From JAFGKM01 sp964403465 (lineage in GTDB: Bacteria; Ratteibacteria; UBA8468; B48-G9; JAFGKM01): 45,240 nt of DNA. The notes under the pieces are model-generated. The model was not told the DNA's origin. It did no database searches and saw only the letters and a program-made list of their open reading frames with translations. The stretch is from positions 1 to 45,240 of the forward strand of contig CAYOFY010000003.1 of the NCBI GenBank assembly GCA_964403465.1, in the 5' to 3' direction. Positions within the stretch are counted from its first letter, which is position 1. Every line of letters begins with the position of its first letter. Shown here piece by piece: positions 25,143 to 33,172 of the stretch. Position numbers and translations under genes: made by a program.

Positions 25143-26990
25143 TTATCTCCAGACTATTCTGAACACAAATATATTTCTGCCCTCGGCAGTAGATATAAAT
25201 CTCCCATCAGCCAGTGCATTGATAAAGTTCACCTTGCCGCTGAGATCGTATTCCCACAACTGTTTTTTGTCGTAAGACAGGAAATAGGCATACTGCCCTT
25301 TTTGTCCTGCCATGAGTTCTATAATCTCGGGCTTGAAGGCAGAATATTGAATCTCCTGTCCCGCATCAAAATTCACCAACTCATTCCCGGTGGCGTCAAA
25401 AATAAACGCCTTGCCTGCAGCCGTGACTGCACAATTGTAATTGTTTCCCTGGGATACTTTGATATCTGCAATCCTTTTGTTTAAACTCTTCCTCCACAGA
25501 ATGTTTCCCTCGTCGGAAAAACAAATGTAGTCGCCGTTTTCCATGCCAACAAAGATGCTGTGTGAATCTGCAGAGATTCCAACCCTGGTTGCCCAGCTGG
25601 CAACCCTTTGTCTCCAGAAACCCTCACCCTTCCTGTCCTTAAAAATGACCTCGTCATTCACGCCCACGACGATAAATCTGCCTTCGCTTGAAATGCCCAT
25701 ATCCCTTGCATAATTGCCCAACTTTTCTCTCCATTTTATGCCTGCGTTAGCGTCCGCAAAAACCATCTGCCCGTCAAGAGCCATCCAGGCGTAGTAATCA
25801 CCGCATGGGGATATGGCAACCTTCACAATTTTCTCTGACATACTGAATTTCCTCAGTAATGTGCCTTTGGACGTAAACACGTACACCGTACCACCTTCAC
25901 AGCCTGCAATAACCCTGCTCCCGTCCGACGACATTTTTAAGTCGGTTATCATGCTGTCAGTTTCATAACTCCACATAAATTCATTCTCCGGCAGGAAGAG
26001 GGAGTCGGGTATATCCTTCCCCTGAAATTGAGAAGCGAATCTCTTTACCAGATTTGCAACATACATGTCTGATTGTGTCTTATACTCGTAATTTTCAAAC
26101 CATATCTTTTTGATTGTGTCGAACACATCCACGTGGAAAATGAAATAGTTTTCTATCAACGTAAGGGACGGCCTGAGTATATAATCCGCATTCAATATTT
26201 TGCCCGCCTTGGACAGTTCATCGGAATATTGAAAATCTTCTTTTGTCAAACCCTCTTCGTTAATAACCCTGTCAAAGTCCTGTCTGCTTACAACGGAAAA
26301 ATTCTTCATGCCGTTTGTTTCGTCCGTATAAATCTTCTGGAAATCACTCTTAACAAAATCCTGAATGCCGCTGAAAAAAACATCGAGCGATAGAATTCTC
26401 GGCTTCTTCAACCTCAAATCTATGTTCTTTATCCTTCCAGCCAGATAATTCAAAGAAAATTCCGTTCCGTGAAAATTTTTGGATTCCACGACACGGTATA
26501 TGTTTTCATAAACTATTCTGGATTCCTGGAATTTTCCGTCTTTCTCCAGCATTTCGGCTATTTTAGCCATATAGGTTGTATCGGGTACAATTGAATATAG
26601 AATGTATTTCTCGTAATACTCAAATGACTCTTTCACCTTTCCATGGTAATATGCATAATCCCCTATAATCCGGTAAAGATATGCATCCGGAGCCGCATAC
26701 CTGAGATATTGAAGCGCCTTTGTATGCTGAGGCCAACCTTTAGGCCAATCCGAAGCCACGAAGGGCTTCACTTCGTTTATTTTCTTTTCGGCAAGTCCAA
26801 GATAATAATCCGCATTCTTCCATCTGCCTGCACTATCTTCCCTGTCCGCTTTCTCTATCAATGACCAGACGTTCCGTGTGAAAATGACCGATAACTCTCT
26901 GTTTTTTTCAAACCATTCGCTGCAGCAGGCAAATCTTGCTGTGGATAGAAGAAAGAATAGAATTGGCAACACTCTCTTTATTCTTGGCAT
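25143..26990 (-). CDS. Exported TPR / CsgG-like / beta-propeller protein
   Basis: A 615-residue exported protein (signal peptide in the first 23 residues). Residues about 40-190 are helical, with TPR-like pairs (YLYRIIGDYAYYHGKVKESFEYYEKYI, then AKIAEMLEKDGKFQESRIVYENIY). Residues about 195-330 resemble the CsgG/FlgO-type outer-membrane domain, with an SVVSRQDFDRVINEEGL segment followed by LNADYILRPSLT. Residues about 335-615 are a beta-propeller of repeated strands (ITDLKMSSDGSRVIAGCEGG, VAISPCGDYYAW, MGISSEGRFIVVG, VGISADSHSIFVG). The architecture suggests a periplasmic or outer-membrane scaffold; I know no named family with this order. One base downstream of the HEAT gene, with its ribosome site AAGGAG inside that gene's end. 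Confidence 0.7.
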   Translation of the reverse strand: MPRIKRVLPILFFLLSTARFACCSEWFEKNRELSVIFTRNVWSLIEKADREDSAGRWKNADYYLGLAEKKINEVKPFVASDWPKGWPQHTKALQYLRYAAPDAYLYRIIGDYAYYHGKVKESFEYYEKYILYSIVPDTTYMAKIAEMLEKDGKFQESRIVYENIYRVVESKNFHGTEFSLNYLAGRIKNIDLRLKKPRILSLDVFFSGIQDFVKSDFQKIYTDETNGMKNFSVVSRQDFDRVINEEGLTKEDFQYSDELSKAGKILNADYILRPSLTLIENYFIFHVDVFDTIKKIWFENYEYKTQSDMYVANLVKRFASQFQGKDIPDSLFLPENEFMWSYETDSMITDLKMSSDGSRVIAGCEGGTVYVFTSKGTLLRKFSMSEKIVKVAISPCGDYYAWMALDGQMVFADANAGIKWREKLGNYARDMGISSEGRFIVVGVNDEVIFKDRKGEGFWRQRVASWATRVGISADSHSIFVGMENGDYICFSDEGNILWRKSLNKRIADIKVSQGNNYNCAVTAAGKAFIFDATGNELVNFDAGQEIQYSAFKPEIIELMAGQKGQYAYFLSYDKKQLWEYDLSGKVNFINALADGRFISTAEGRNIFVFRIVWR

Positions 26991-26991
26991 T

Positions 26992-29622
26992 TTACTCCTT
27001 GAAATTTAGGATACCGAATTGTTCCGGGTTATCTATCCTGCCACTCCACGAAGTCCACGGGATATGATCCGATTCTCTCTGGAAATTGATACTCCACATA
27101 TCTCCCGCTACAATTCCATCATTATCCAGGTTTCTCAGGGGTATGGCCATTTCCACAATCCACCTCTTGCTTTCCATCCCCGTCTTTACTTTCCATTCCG
27201 ATGTCCATAGCTTTTCATGGTCTTCAGCATCATATAATTTCCATACATAACAATACTCTACATGTCCTTCCGGATGTACCGCGAACTGGTACCACTTCCT
27301 TGACGAATTCGCCGGATTGATGGAGAGCGTGATTAAATCTCTCGAATTAAGATTTACCTTGGAAATATCCGGGTCATCGCAAACCAGAAGCAGATATAGA
27401 TTGTTCGCGTCATAGCCTGCGGCAGCTGTCGTATGAACTGCCGATTTGATTTTGTCTCCTTCAATTTCAATGAACATATCTGCTTTTTCGGCATTCTGCC
27501 AGAACCTATCTCTATCCGAACCATCTATTTCAACAGGCCATTTAATACTGAAGGCGTTCATTCTCCTCGGAGTCACTTCTCTTATTCCCAGTTTTTCAAG
27601 GTATATCTTTTCTCTCAACGATGGTATCTTATCCCTGAGACCAGACGGTATTGACAGATCTCTAAGATATATGTTTGCTGAAGTCCTGACCGGCTCAACA
27701 CTCTCCTCGGATAATCTAACCAGCAGATCAAGCCCTTCCTCTTTTCCCATGCGTGCAAGCGCCCACGCACATATGATTTTTACGTCAAGCTCAGAATCGG
27801 AAAGTCGCCTCAACAGCGCAGGTGATGCACTCTTATCTTTCAGATACCCCAGGGTCTCTGCCGCTATCTTCTGATATTCCGCCCTGCTGGATTCCAGGGA
27901 TACTACGGCAACGGGAAAGGCGTCCTTGACACCCATCATTCCAAGGGACCGGGCGCATAGCACCTTGAATTCGGGGTCAGGATGTTTCAATCCTTCCTTG
28001 AGAAGCGGTATTGACTCCCTGTCTCCGATTTCTCCAAGAGCAATGGCTGCAAGTTTCCTGGTAGTCATGTCGGATTCATTCAATAGTCCTCTTGCTCCGC
28101 CTGCAAAAATTTTATCAGGTTTCTCCTTAACAAGAGCGAGCATTTTCTGCCTCACTTCCGGATATTTTGAAGAAGACATATTAAGCAACAGACCCGTGAA
28201 CCCTCTGGCTCCTATGAGTTGGTCCACTCTCTCCAGGGCAAATTTCCTTTCATCTTCCGCAGGACTTTTCATTTTTCCCCAGAGATCTCTTATTGCATCA
28301 CCCAGTAGATTTGAGGATTCACTCCTCACGCGCGGAGACATATCGTAACTTTCAAGATATGTTGCAGTCCGAAGATAGTCCGGGTCAAAACCATCAAGGT
28401 ACGAAAGGGATTTGATTGCGGAATATCTTACCAAGGCATCTTCATCGAGTGTTTTTCCCAGGATAAAATCTTTTACACCGCTGTCGCCTATCTTACCAAG
28501 AATTGTTAACCCGGAAAGCCGTGCTTCAAGAGGAAATTTTTCATCATCAACAAACCTCTGCAAAACCGGGTAGAAAAGAGGGCCGTCTGTTTTTTCTATC
28601 AGTTTTTCCGCATATTCCCTGACCTCGTCCGAGGTGTCTGCAAGGCATTCTACAATAGCAGGATAAGAAACCGGATTTTTGAATTTTTCAAGTGCCCAGA
28701 GTGAATATATTCTGACCGTCTTGTCAGGGTCGGATAGACCTTTTATTACACCCCCGATTCCTTCTTCCATCTTAAGTGCCACGAGCGTCTTGATGCTCTC
28801 CATTTTGACTTTTGTTGATTCATCTATCAGGAGACCTTCTATATCCTGCGCCCCCTCTTCGCTCTTGAATTTTTCAAGCGCCCAGAGAGCCCTTATCTTA
28901 ACCTCGTCATTGTCATCGGAAAGCATATTTATGAAATACGGAATTGCTCTCTTATCCCCGCTGGATTCAAGAAGCCACAGACTTCTCATCTTTATTTCCG
29001 GATTGGAACTCTTTAATGCTTCCAGGACGGGTTTGATCGTATCTTCCGAAGATTTCTTAAACATTGCCCGTGCCTCATCCCTGGCCATCAATGTCATCAT
29101 TGCCCACAGCACTTCTTCTTCCACCTGCTCGTTTGAATCCTGTGCATGATTCAAAAGATCCGGCAGTACAGTTTCATCGCCATATTTGCTCAGACCGACT
29201 GCGGCATAATATCTAACCTGCCAGTAGCTATCTTTCATCGCACCTCTGAAATCCGGTATCAAATCCCCTTCTCCATATCTTAACAATCCTCTAACGCCGT
29301 AAAGGCGAACCTGCCAGTAGCTATCCTCAAGGGCATCCCTGAAATACGGGGTGCAGGTCGAATCTCCTATTGTCAGCAGAGCAAGGGCTGCTTTGCTCCT
29401 TACCTCCTCGTTTTTTTCTTCCCTCAGCACATCTGCAAGGTAAGGTAAATAGACCTTATTTTTCTCACTGATAATCCTGTCAATAATCTGAACTTTTTTT
29501 GGGGAGGTGCCTGACTTGAGCCCCTGAATTATTTCCAGATCTTTTGCCTTCAACGTACCTGCCAGGAAAAGAAATATTATTGTAATCAGACCCGTCCTTT
29601 TCAAAACTTTTTTGTTAGCCAT
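26992..29622 (-). CDS. Exported HEAT-repeat protein with C-terminal CBM9-like domain
   Basis: An 876-residue protein. Residues 1-26 are a signal peptide (KKVLKRTGLITIIFLFLAG). Residues about 40-665 are tandem HEAT repeats of about 31 residues (for example DALEDSYWQVRLYGVRGLL then GAMKDSYWQVRYYAAVGL). Residues about 695-876 resemble the CBM9/DOMON-like beta-sandwich (VEIDGSDRDRFWQNAEKAD, then NNLYLLLVCDDPD and WIVEMAIPL) found in secreted carbohydrate- or heme-binding proteins. A binding role outside the cytoplasm is a reasonable inference; the ligand is unknown. The start overlaps the nnrE stop by 8 bases and the stop is 1 base from the next gene, so it is translationally coupled to both. Confidence 0.75.
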   Translation of the reverse strand: MANKKVLKRTGLITIIFLFLAGTLKAKDLEIIQGLKSGTSPKKVQIIDRIISEKNKVYLPYLADVLREEKNEEVRSKAALALLTIGDSTCTPYFRDALEDSYWQVRLYGVRGLLRYGEGDLIPDFRGAMKDSYWQVRYYAAVGLSKYGDETVLPDLLNHAQDSNEQVEEEVLWAMMTLMARDEARAMFKKSSEDTIKPVLEALKSSNPEIKMRSLWLLESSGDKRAIPYFINMLSDDNDEVKIRALWALEKFKSEEGAQDIEGLLIDESTKVKMESIKTLVALKMEEGIGGVIKGLSDPDKTVRIYSLWALEKFKNPVSYPAIVECLADTSDEVREYAEKLIEKTDGPLFYPVLQRFVDDEKFPLEARLSGLTILGKIGDSGVKDFILGKTLDEDALVRYSAIKSLSYLDGFDPDYLRTATYLESYDMSPRVRSESSNLLGDAIRDLWGKMKSPAEDERKFALERVDQLIGARGFTGLLLNMSSSKYPEVRQKMLALVKEKPDKIFAGGARGLLNESDMTTRKLAAIALGEIGDRESIPLLKEGLKHPDPEFKVLCARSLGMMGVKDAFPVAVVSLESSRAEYQKIAAETLGYLKDKSASPALLRRLSDSELDVKIICAWALARMGKEEGLDLLVRLSEESVEPVRTSANIYLRDLSIPSGLRDKIPSLREKIYLEKLGIREVTPRRMNAFSIKWPVEIDGSDRDRFWQNAEKADMFIEIEGDKIKSAVHTTAAAGYDANNLYLLLVCDDPDISKVNLNSRDLITLSINPANSSRKWYQFAVHPEGHVEYCYVWKLYDAEDHEKLWTSEWKVKTGMESKRWIVEMAIPLRNLDNDGIVAGDMWSINFQRESDHIPWTSWSGRIDNPEQFGILNFKE

Positions 29623-30298
29623 TTATCACCTGTTCTTTTGAAAAACGAGGGAATCCTATATCGGCGATGATTATCTCCCCGCAATACTCCGGACCTCTAT
29701 TCACGTAAAAACCTTTCTTGCCAGATCCAAAACTGACCGTAAGATCCCCCTTAACCGCAATACCAAGTATAGACCCTGTATCGGCATCCAGCCCTGATGG
29801 GATATCTGCACAAACAACAAACCTGCCGCTGTTATTCACTGCCATTATTGTCTCAGCAGGTATTCCAGATACCGCCCCCTTCAAGCCGGTACCGAATATC
29901 GCATCAACCACAATATCCGCTTTTTTCAGGAACCTTTCTTCCTGATATTTACCCTTAAACAGAAAAGTGTCAATTCCCATTTTACATAAAATTTCATAGT
30001 TTGTAAAGGATAATTTTGTAAATTGTTCCGGCAAAGAAGTGCAAACAACTTTCACGTCAACTCCCATATTAAAAAGATACCTTGCTGCAACAAACCCGTC
30101 TCCTCCGTTATTTCCTTTTCCTGCAACCACGCAAACATTCATATTTCTGATTTTTCCAAACTTATCCCCGATAACCTCGGCCGTCATTCTTCCCGCATTT
30201 TCCATAAGAATCAGTCTGCTTATCCCGTATTTTTCCTCGGCTTCTCTCTCCATGTCAGCAATTTCTTTCCTGGTCAAAATCTCATGCTCAATTTTCAT
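29615..30298 (-). CDS. nnrE: NAD(P)H-hydrate epimerase (YjeF N-terminal domain)
   Basis: A 227-residue stand-alone epimerase domain that interconverts R- and S-NAD(P)HX so that the dehydratase can repair it. VVAGKGNNGGDGFVAARYL (58-76) and DIPSGLDADTGSILG are the family signatures. The C-terminal dehydratase domain (NnrD), fused to it in many bacteria, is missing and no separate copy is in the window. It overlaps murC by 4 bases (ATGA) and the HEAT gene by 8, firmly inside the murG-murC unit. Confidence 0.92.
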   Translation of the reverse strand: MKIEHEILTRKEIADMEREAEEKYGISRLILMENAGRMTAEVIGDKFGKIRNMNVCVVAGKGNNGGDGFVAARYLFNMGVDVKVVCTSLPEQFTKLSFTNYEILCKMGIDTFLFKGKYQEERFLKKADIVVDAIFGTGLKGAVSGIPAETIMAVNNSGRFVVCADIPSGLDADTGSILGIAVKGDLTVSFGSGKKGFYVNRGPEYCGEIIIADIGFPRFSKEQVING

Positions 30299-31692
30299 TC
30301 TCCACCCAACCGTCTAAGGATACCTTCAGCCACCTCGTTCACCGGACCGGCTCCTATTGTAATTACAACGTCACCCGGCCTGACAATCTCATGCAGGTAT
30401 TCTATTATCTCTTCAAATGTTGGAAGATACAATGCCTCTTTCCCGTTCTTTCTTATCCTTTCAACAAGTATCTGTGCATTCACGAGTTTCTTCTCCATAA
30501 TGGAATCCCTGACGAAATAGATATCCGGAACAACCACCTTATCGGCCTTCGAGAAAGACAGAGCGAATTCTTTCAGGAGGAATCGTGTACGGCTGTACTG
30601 ATGCGGTTGAAAGACCACAATCAGTCGCGATTCAGGGAACATCTTTCTTACACAATCCAGGGTACACTCTATCTCGGTCGGATGATGTCCGTAATCATCC
30701 ATAACAGTAACCCCTTTTTTCTTGCCGAGAAGTTCACATCTTCTATGAACCCCTTTGAATTCCGCAAGTCCTTCCTTGATACTTTTCCAGGGTACTTCCA
30801 GATGTCTTGCACAGGCTATGGCCGCAAGGGAATTTTGCACATTATGCATGCCCGAAATTCCCAGTCTGATCGGTCTGCTTTTTTCCCCTTCAAAAAAGCA
30901 GTCAAATTCGGAGGTGTTACCGGCAAATCGTATATTTGCGGCAGTCCACATACCCTCGGCAAGCCCATAGGAAACCTTGTTCCTGTTTCTGACTCTCCCT
31001 GCAATATCCCGGGCATTCCTGTTATCAGCGCAGTATATCACCAATCCACTCTCAACAGGCACATTGCTGATGAAATCCGTGAATGAATTTTTTATATCCT
31101 CTATATCCCGGTAATAATCCAGGTGGTCTTCTTCAACGCTTGTCACGATTGCTATTTCCGGAGAATAATTGAGGAAGGACCTTCTGTATTCACATGCTTC
31201 CACGACAAGTAATTCGCTGCTGCCCACTCCGGAATTACCCAGACCTCTTATTTCACCTCCGAGCAGAAATGAGGGGGAATAGCCGCCTCTTTTGAGTATT
31301 GATACGATAAGTGAAGAGGTTGTTGTTTTGCCATGAGTGCCAGCAACCGCTATTCCCTTTCTTCTCTTCATCAGATATCCCACCGCTTCGGGATAACTCA
31401 GCATTGGTATGCGACATTCAAGAGATTTCCTATATTCGGGATTATCCGGCAAAATCGCGTGTGAGTGGATTACCAGTTCTATCTTCCTGCAGGAAAGGTT
31501 CCCGGCTTTCTGAGGACAAAAAATCTTTATGCCTTTTCCGGCAAGTTTCTTTAAAACAGGTGACCGGACATTGTCTGAACCTGAAACATCCTTGTCCATG
31601 TCCAGAAGGAGTCTTGCAAGTCCGCTCATGCCTGTCCCCCCTATTCCTATGAGGTGTATTTTTCCTGCACCGTCAAGAATGTCTTTTTCCAT
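30295..31692 (-). CDS. murC: UDP-N-acetylmuramate--L-alanine ligase
   Basis: A 465-residue Mur ligase that adds the first L-Ala of the peptidoglycan stem peptide in the cytoplasm. The N-terminal domain has the GIGGTGMSGLARLL (16-29) UDP-binding loop, the central domain the P-loop AGTHGKTTTSS (117-127), and the C-terminal domain DDYGHHPTEIECTL. Length is normal. Its first 20 bases overlap the end of murG. No murB or ddl follows; the unit continues into nnrE instead. Confidence 0.95.
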   Translation of the reverse strand: MEKDILDGAGKIHLIGIGGTGMSGLARLLLDMDKDVSGSDNVRSPVLKKLAGKGIKIFCPQKAGNLSCRKIELVIHSHAILPDNPEYRKSLECRIPMLSYPEAVGYLMKRRKGIAVAGTHGKTTTSSLIVSILKRGGYSPSFLLGGEIRGLGNSGVGSSELLVVEACEYRRSFLNYSPEIAIVTSVEEDHLDYYRDIEDIKNSFTDFISNVPVESGLVIYCADNRNARDIAGRVRNRNKVSYGLAEGMWTAANIRFAGNTSEFDCFFEGEKSRPIRLGISGMHNVQNSLAAIACARHLEVPWKSIKEGLAEFKGVHRRCELLGKKKGVTVMDDYGHHPTEIECTLDCVRKMFPESRLIVVFQPHQYSRTRFLLKEFALSFSKADKVVVPDIYFVRDSIMEKKLVNAQILVERIRKNGKEALYLPTFEEIIEYLHEIVRPGDVVITIGAGPVNEVAEGILRRLGGE

Positions 31693-32761
31693 TTCCCAGT
31701 AGCTCCATTATCTGCTCCACGGTATTGCCCGTTGAGTCCGAAATTGAGTTTTCTTCCAAGTTCCGTTTGATGATATGGACATCTTTGAGTGTTTTTTCAA
31801 AAGAGACGCGGAAGTCTCTTATGGCGTCCGGTCCCTGTTCCAGTATATTACACGCTCCTCTCTCAGCAAAATATAAAGCGTTATATCTCTGATGCGCACC
31901 CGCATGGGGATACGGCACAACAAGAGATGGTATCTTCCACTCGCTTATTTCAGCAAGAGTTCCCCCACCTCCTCTGCATATTGCAATATCAGTTATACTG
32001 TAAAGCTTTGCCATGTCGTAACAGAAATCAAAAACAACTGCCCTTACTTTATGTTTTTCATAAGCCTGCGTCAATTTTTCTTTATCCTTCCCTGCAAGAT
32101 GCAAAAACTGCAGGTTCTTCTTGCTAAGATAATCCAGGTTTTTCTCTATCAGCATATTCAGGAAAGTCGCCCCCTGACTTCCTCCGAGGACGAGGATCGT
32201 TCTGGCATGCGCTGAGAAGCCGAACTCGCGTCTGATTTCATCCACGCAGGACTTCTTTCTGAAGTCTTTTATAATCGGAAAACCGGTTACCACCGTTTTC
32301 CTCCTCGGAAGATTGCAAAAGGATGGGAAAGAAAGTGCGATCCTGTCGGCTATCAAAGATGAAAATCTTGTCACCCTGCCGGGAAGCAGGTTCTGTTCAT
32401 GAACGAATGTTTTGATATTCAACAACCGTCCCGCCAGCAGGAAAGGAAGCGTTACATAACTTCCAGTGATTACAAGCAGATCAAATTTTTCCCTCGAAAG
32501 TAACAGAACACAGCGCAAAAAAATATAGGCGAATCTGACCATCAGGAAAATATTTCTGAAATTTATGCGCACCTCGGGAATGATCCTGTATTGAAATTCC
32601 TTCTTCTTCAGCCACATGATCAGATATTTTCTATTCGGGATAAGGAAACTGACCGAGATATTTCCTTTCTCACCCAGTTCTTCTCCAATTGCAAGCCCGG
32701 GGAAGAAATGTCCGCCGGTAGGCCCTGTGACTATGGCTATCTTCGTATTCCCGTTCCCCAT
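31673..32761 (-). CDS. murG: UDP-GlcNAc transferase MurG
   Basis: A 362-residue GT28 glycosyltransferase that makes lipid II at the inner face of the membrane. The N-terminal glycine loop is TGPTGGHFFPG (12-22), where most MurG proteins have GGTGGHxxP. The C-terminal domain has GGSQGATFLN and CRGGGGTLAEI, the UDP-GlcNAc-binding motifs. The start at 32761 fits the family N-terminus; the frame is open for another 66 codons but that part is AT-rich noncoding DNA. No Shine-Dalgarno sequence is present, and a TATAAT lies only 6 bases before the ATG. Confidence 0.92.
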   Translation of the reverse strand: MGNGNTKIAIVTGPTGGHFFPGLAIGEELGEKGNISVSFLIPNRKYLIMWLKKKEFQYRIIPEVRINFRNIFLMVRFAYIFLRCVLLLSREKFDLLVITGSYVTLPFLLAGRLLNIKTFVHEQNLLPGRVTRFSSLIADRIALSFPSFCNLPRRKTVVTGFPIIKDFRKKSCVDEIRREFGFSAHARTILVLGGSQGATFLNMLIEKNLDYLSKKNLQFLHLAGKDKEKLTQAYEKHKVRAVVFDFCYDMAKLYSITDIAICRGGGGTLAEISEWKIPSLVVPYPHAGAHQRYNALYFAERGACNILEQGPDAIRDFRVSFEKTLKDVHIIKRNLEENSISDSTGNTVEQIMELLGNGKRHS

Positions 32762-32767
32762 CTTTAT

Positions 32768-32777
32768 ATTATAGCAT
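32768..32777 (-). promoter_or_regulatory. Extended -10 promoter giving a leaderless murG message
   Basis: On the minus strand TGCTATAAT (an extended -10) ends 6 bases before the murG ATG, so transcription is predicted to begin at or next to the start codon. There is no good -35 and no ribosome site. Confidence 0.5.
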
Positions 32778-32858
32778 ACCTTGTACCAGACAAACGGACA
32801 CTTGCGTGTGACAGACTTGTACGGGAGAATGTCTGTTTTCCGTCGTTCCAGGAGACGC

Positions 32859-32888
32859 TTGATTTTTGATATGATAAAAAAGTAATAT
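32859..32888 (+). promoter_or_regulatory. Candidate promoter for topA
   Basis: TTGATT (32859-32864), 18-base spacer, TAATAT (32883-32888) in a strongly AT-rich stretch; a TATAAT overlaps at 32886. The gene-free region 32762-33172 holds this, two TAACGTAA words 13 bases apart (32893 and 32906), the 100-N gap and the duplicated topA start. Confidence 0.35.
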
Positions 32889-32999
32889 AATATAACGTAA
32901 AAAGTTAACGTAAGAGATGAGAAGTGGGATGGAGAGGAAAGGTTGAGATTGCCGTGCAAAAAGCGTTCGCAACGACAACAAACAACGTTTCACAGTTTC

Positions 33000-33054
33000 A
33001 AAGGAGGTATCATCCGGATGAAAAAAGGGCTTATAATAGTTGAGTCACCCACAA
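33000..33054 (+). other. Assembly duplicate of the topA start (left copy)
   Basis: These 55 bases are identical to 33155-33209, on the other side of the 100-N run. They carry the topA ribosome site and first codons. This is the unmerged overlap of two contigs, not a second gene. Confidence 0.9.
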
Positions 33055-33154
33055 NNNNNNNNNNNNNNNNNNNNNNNNNNNNNNNNNNNNNNNNNNNNNN
33101 NNNNNNNNNNNNNNNNNNNNNNNNNNNNNNNNNNNNNNNNNNNNNNNNNNNNNN
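33055..33154. other. Scaffold gap of 100 N
   Basis: A fixed-length N run placed by scaffolding. Because the flanks share 55 identical bases, the true distance is probably negative: the contigs overlap and no sequence is missing. Confidence 0.95.
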
Positions 33155-33172
33155 AAAGGAGGTATCATCCGG

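Noticed and set aside
32762..32959. Longer murG start adding 66 residues.
   Set aside because: The extension is AT-rich, unlike any MurG N-terminus, and overlaps the divergent promoter region.
33019..33054. Apparent truncated second topA start before the gap.
   Set aside because: Identical to the real start and bounded by a 100-N join; an assembly duplicate.
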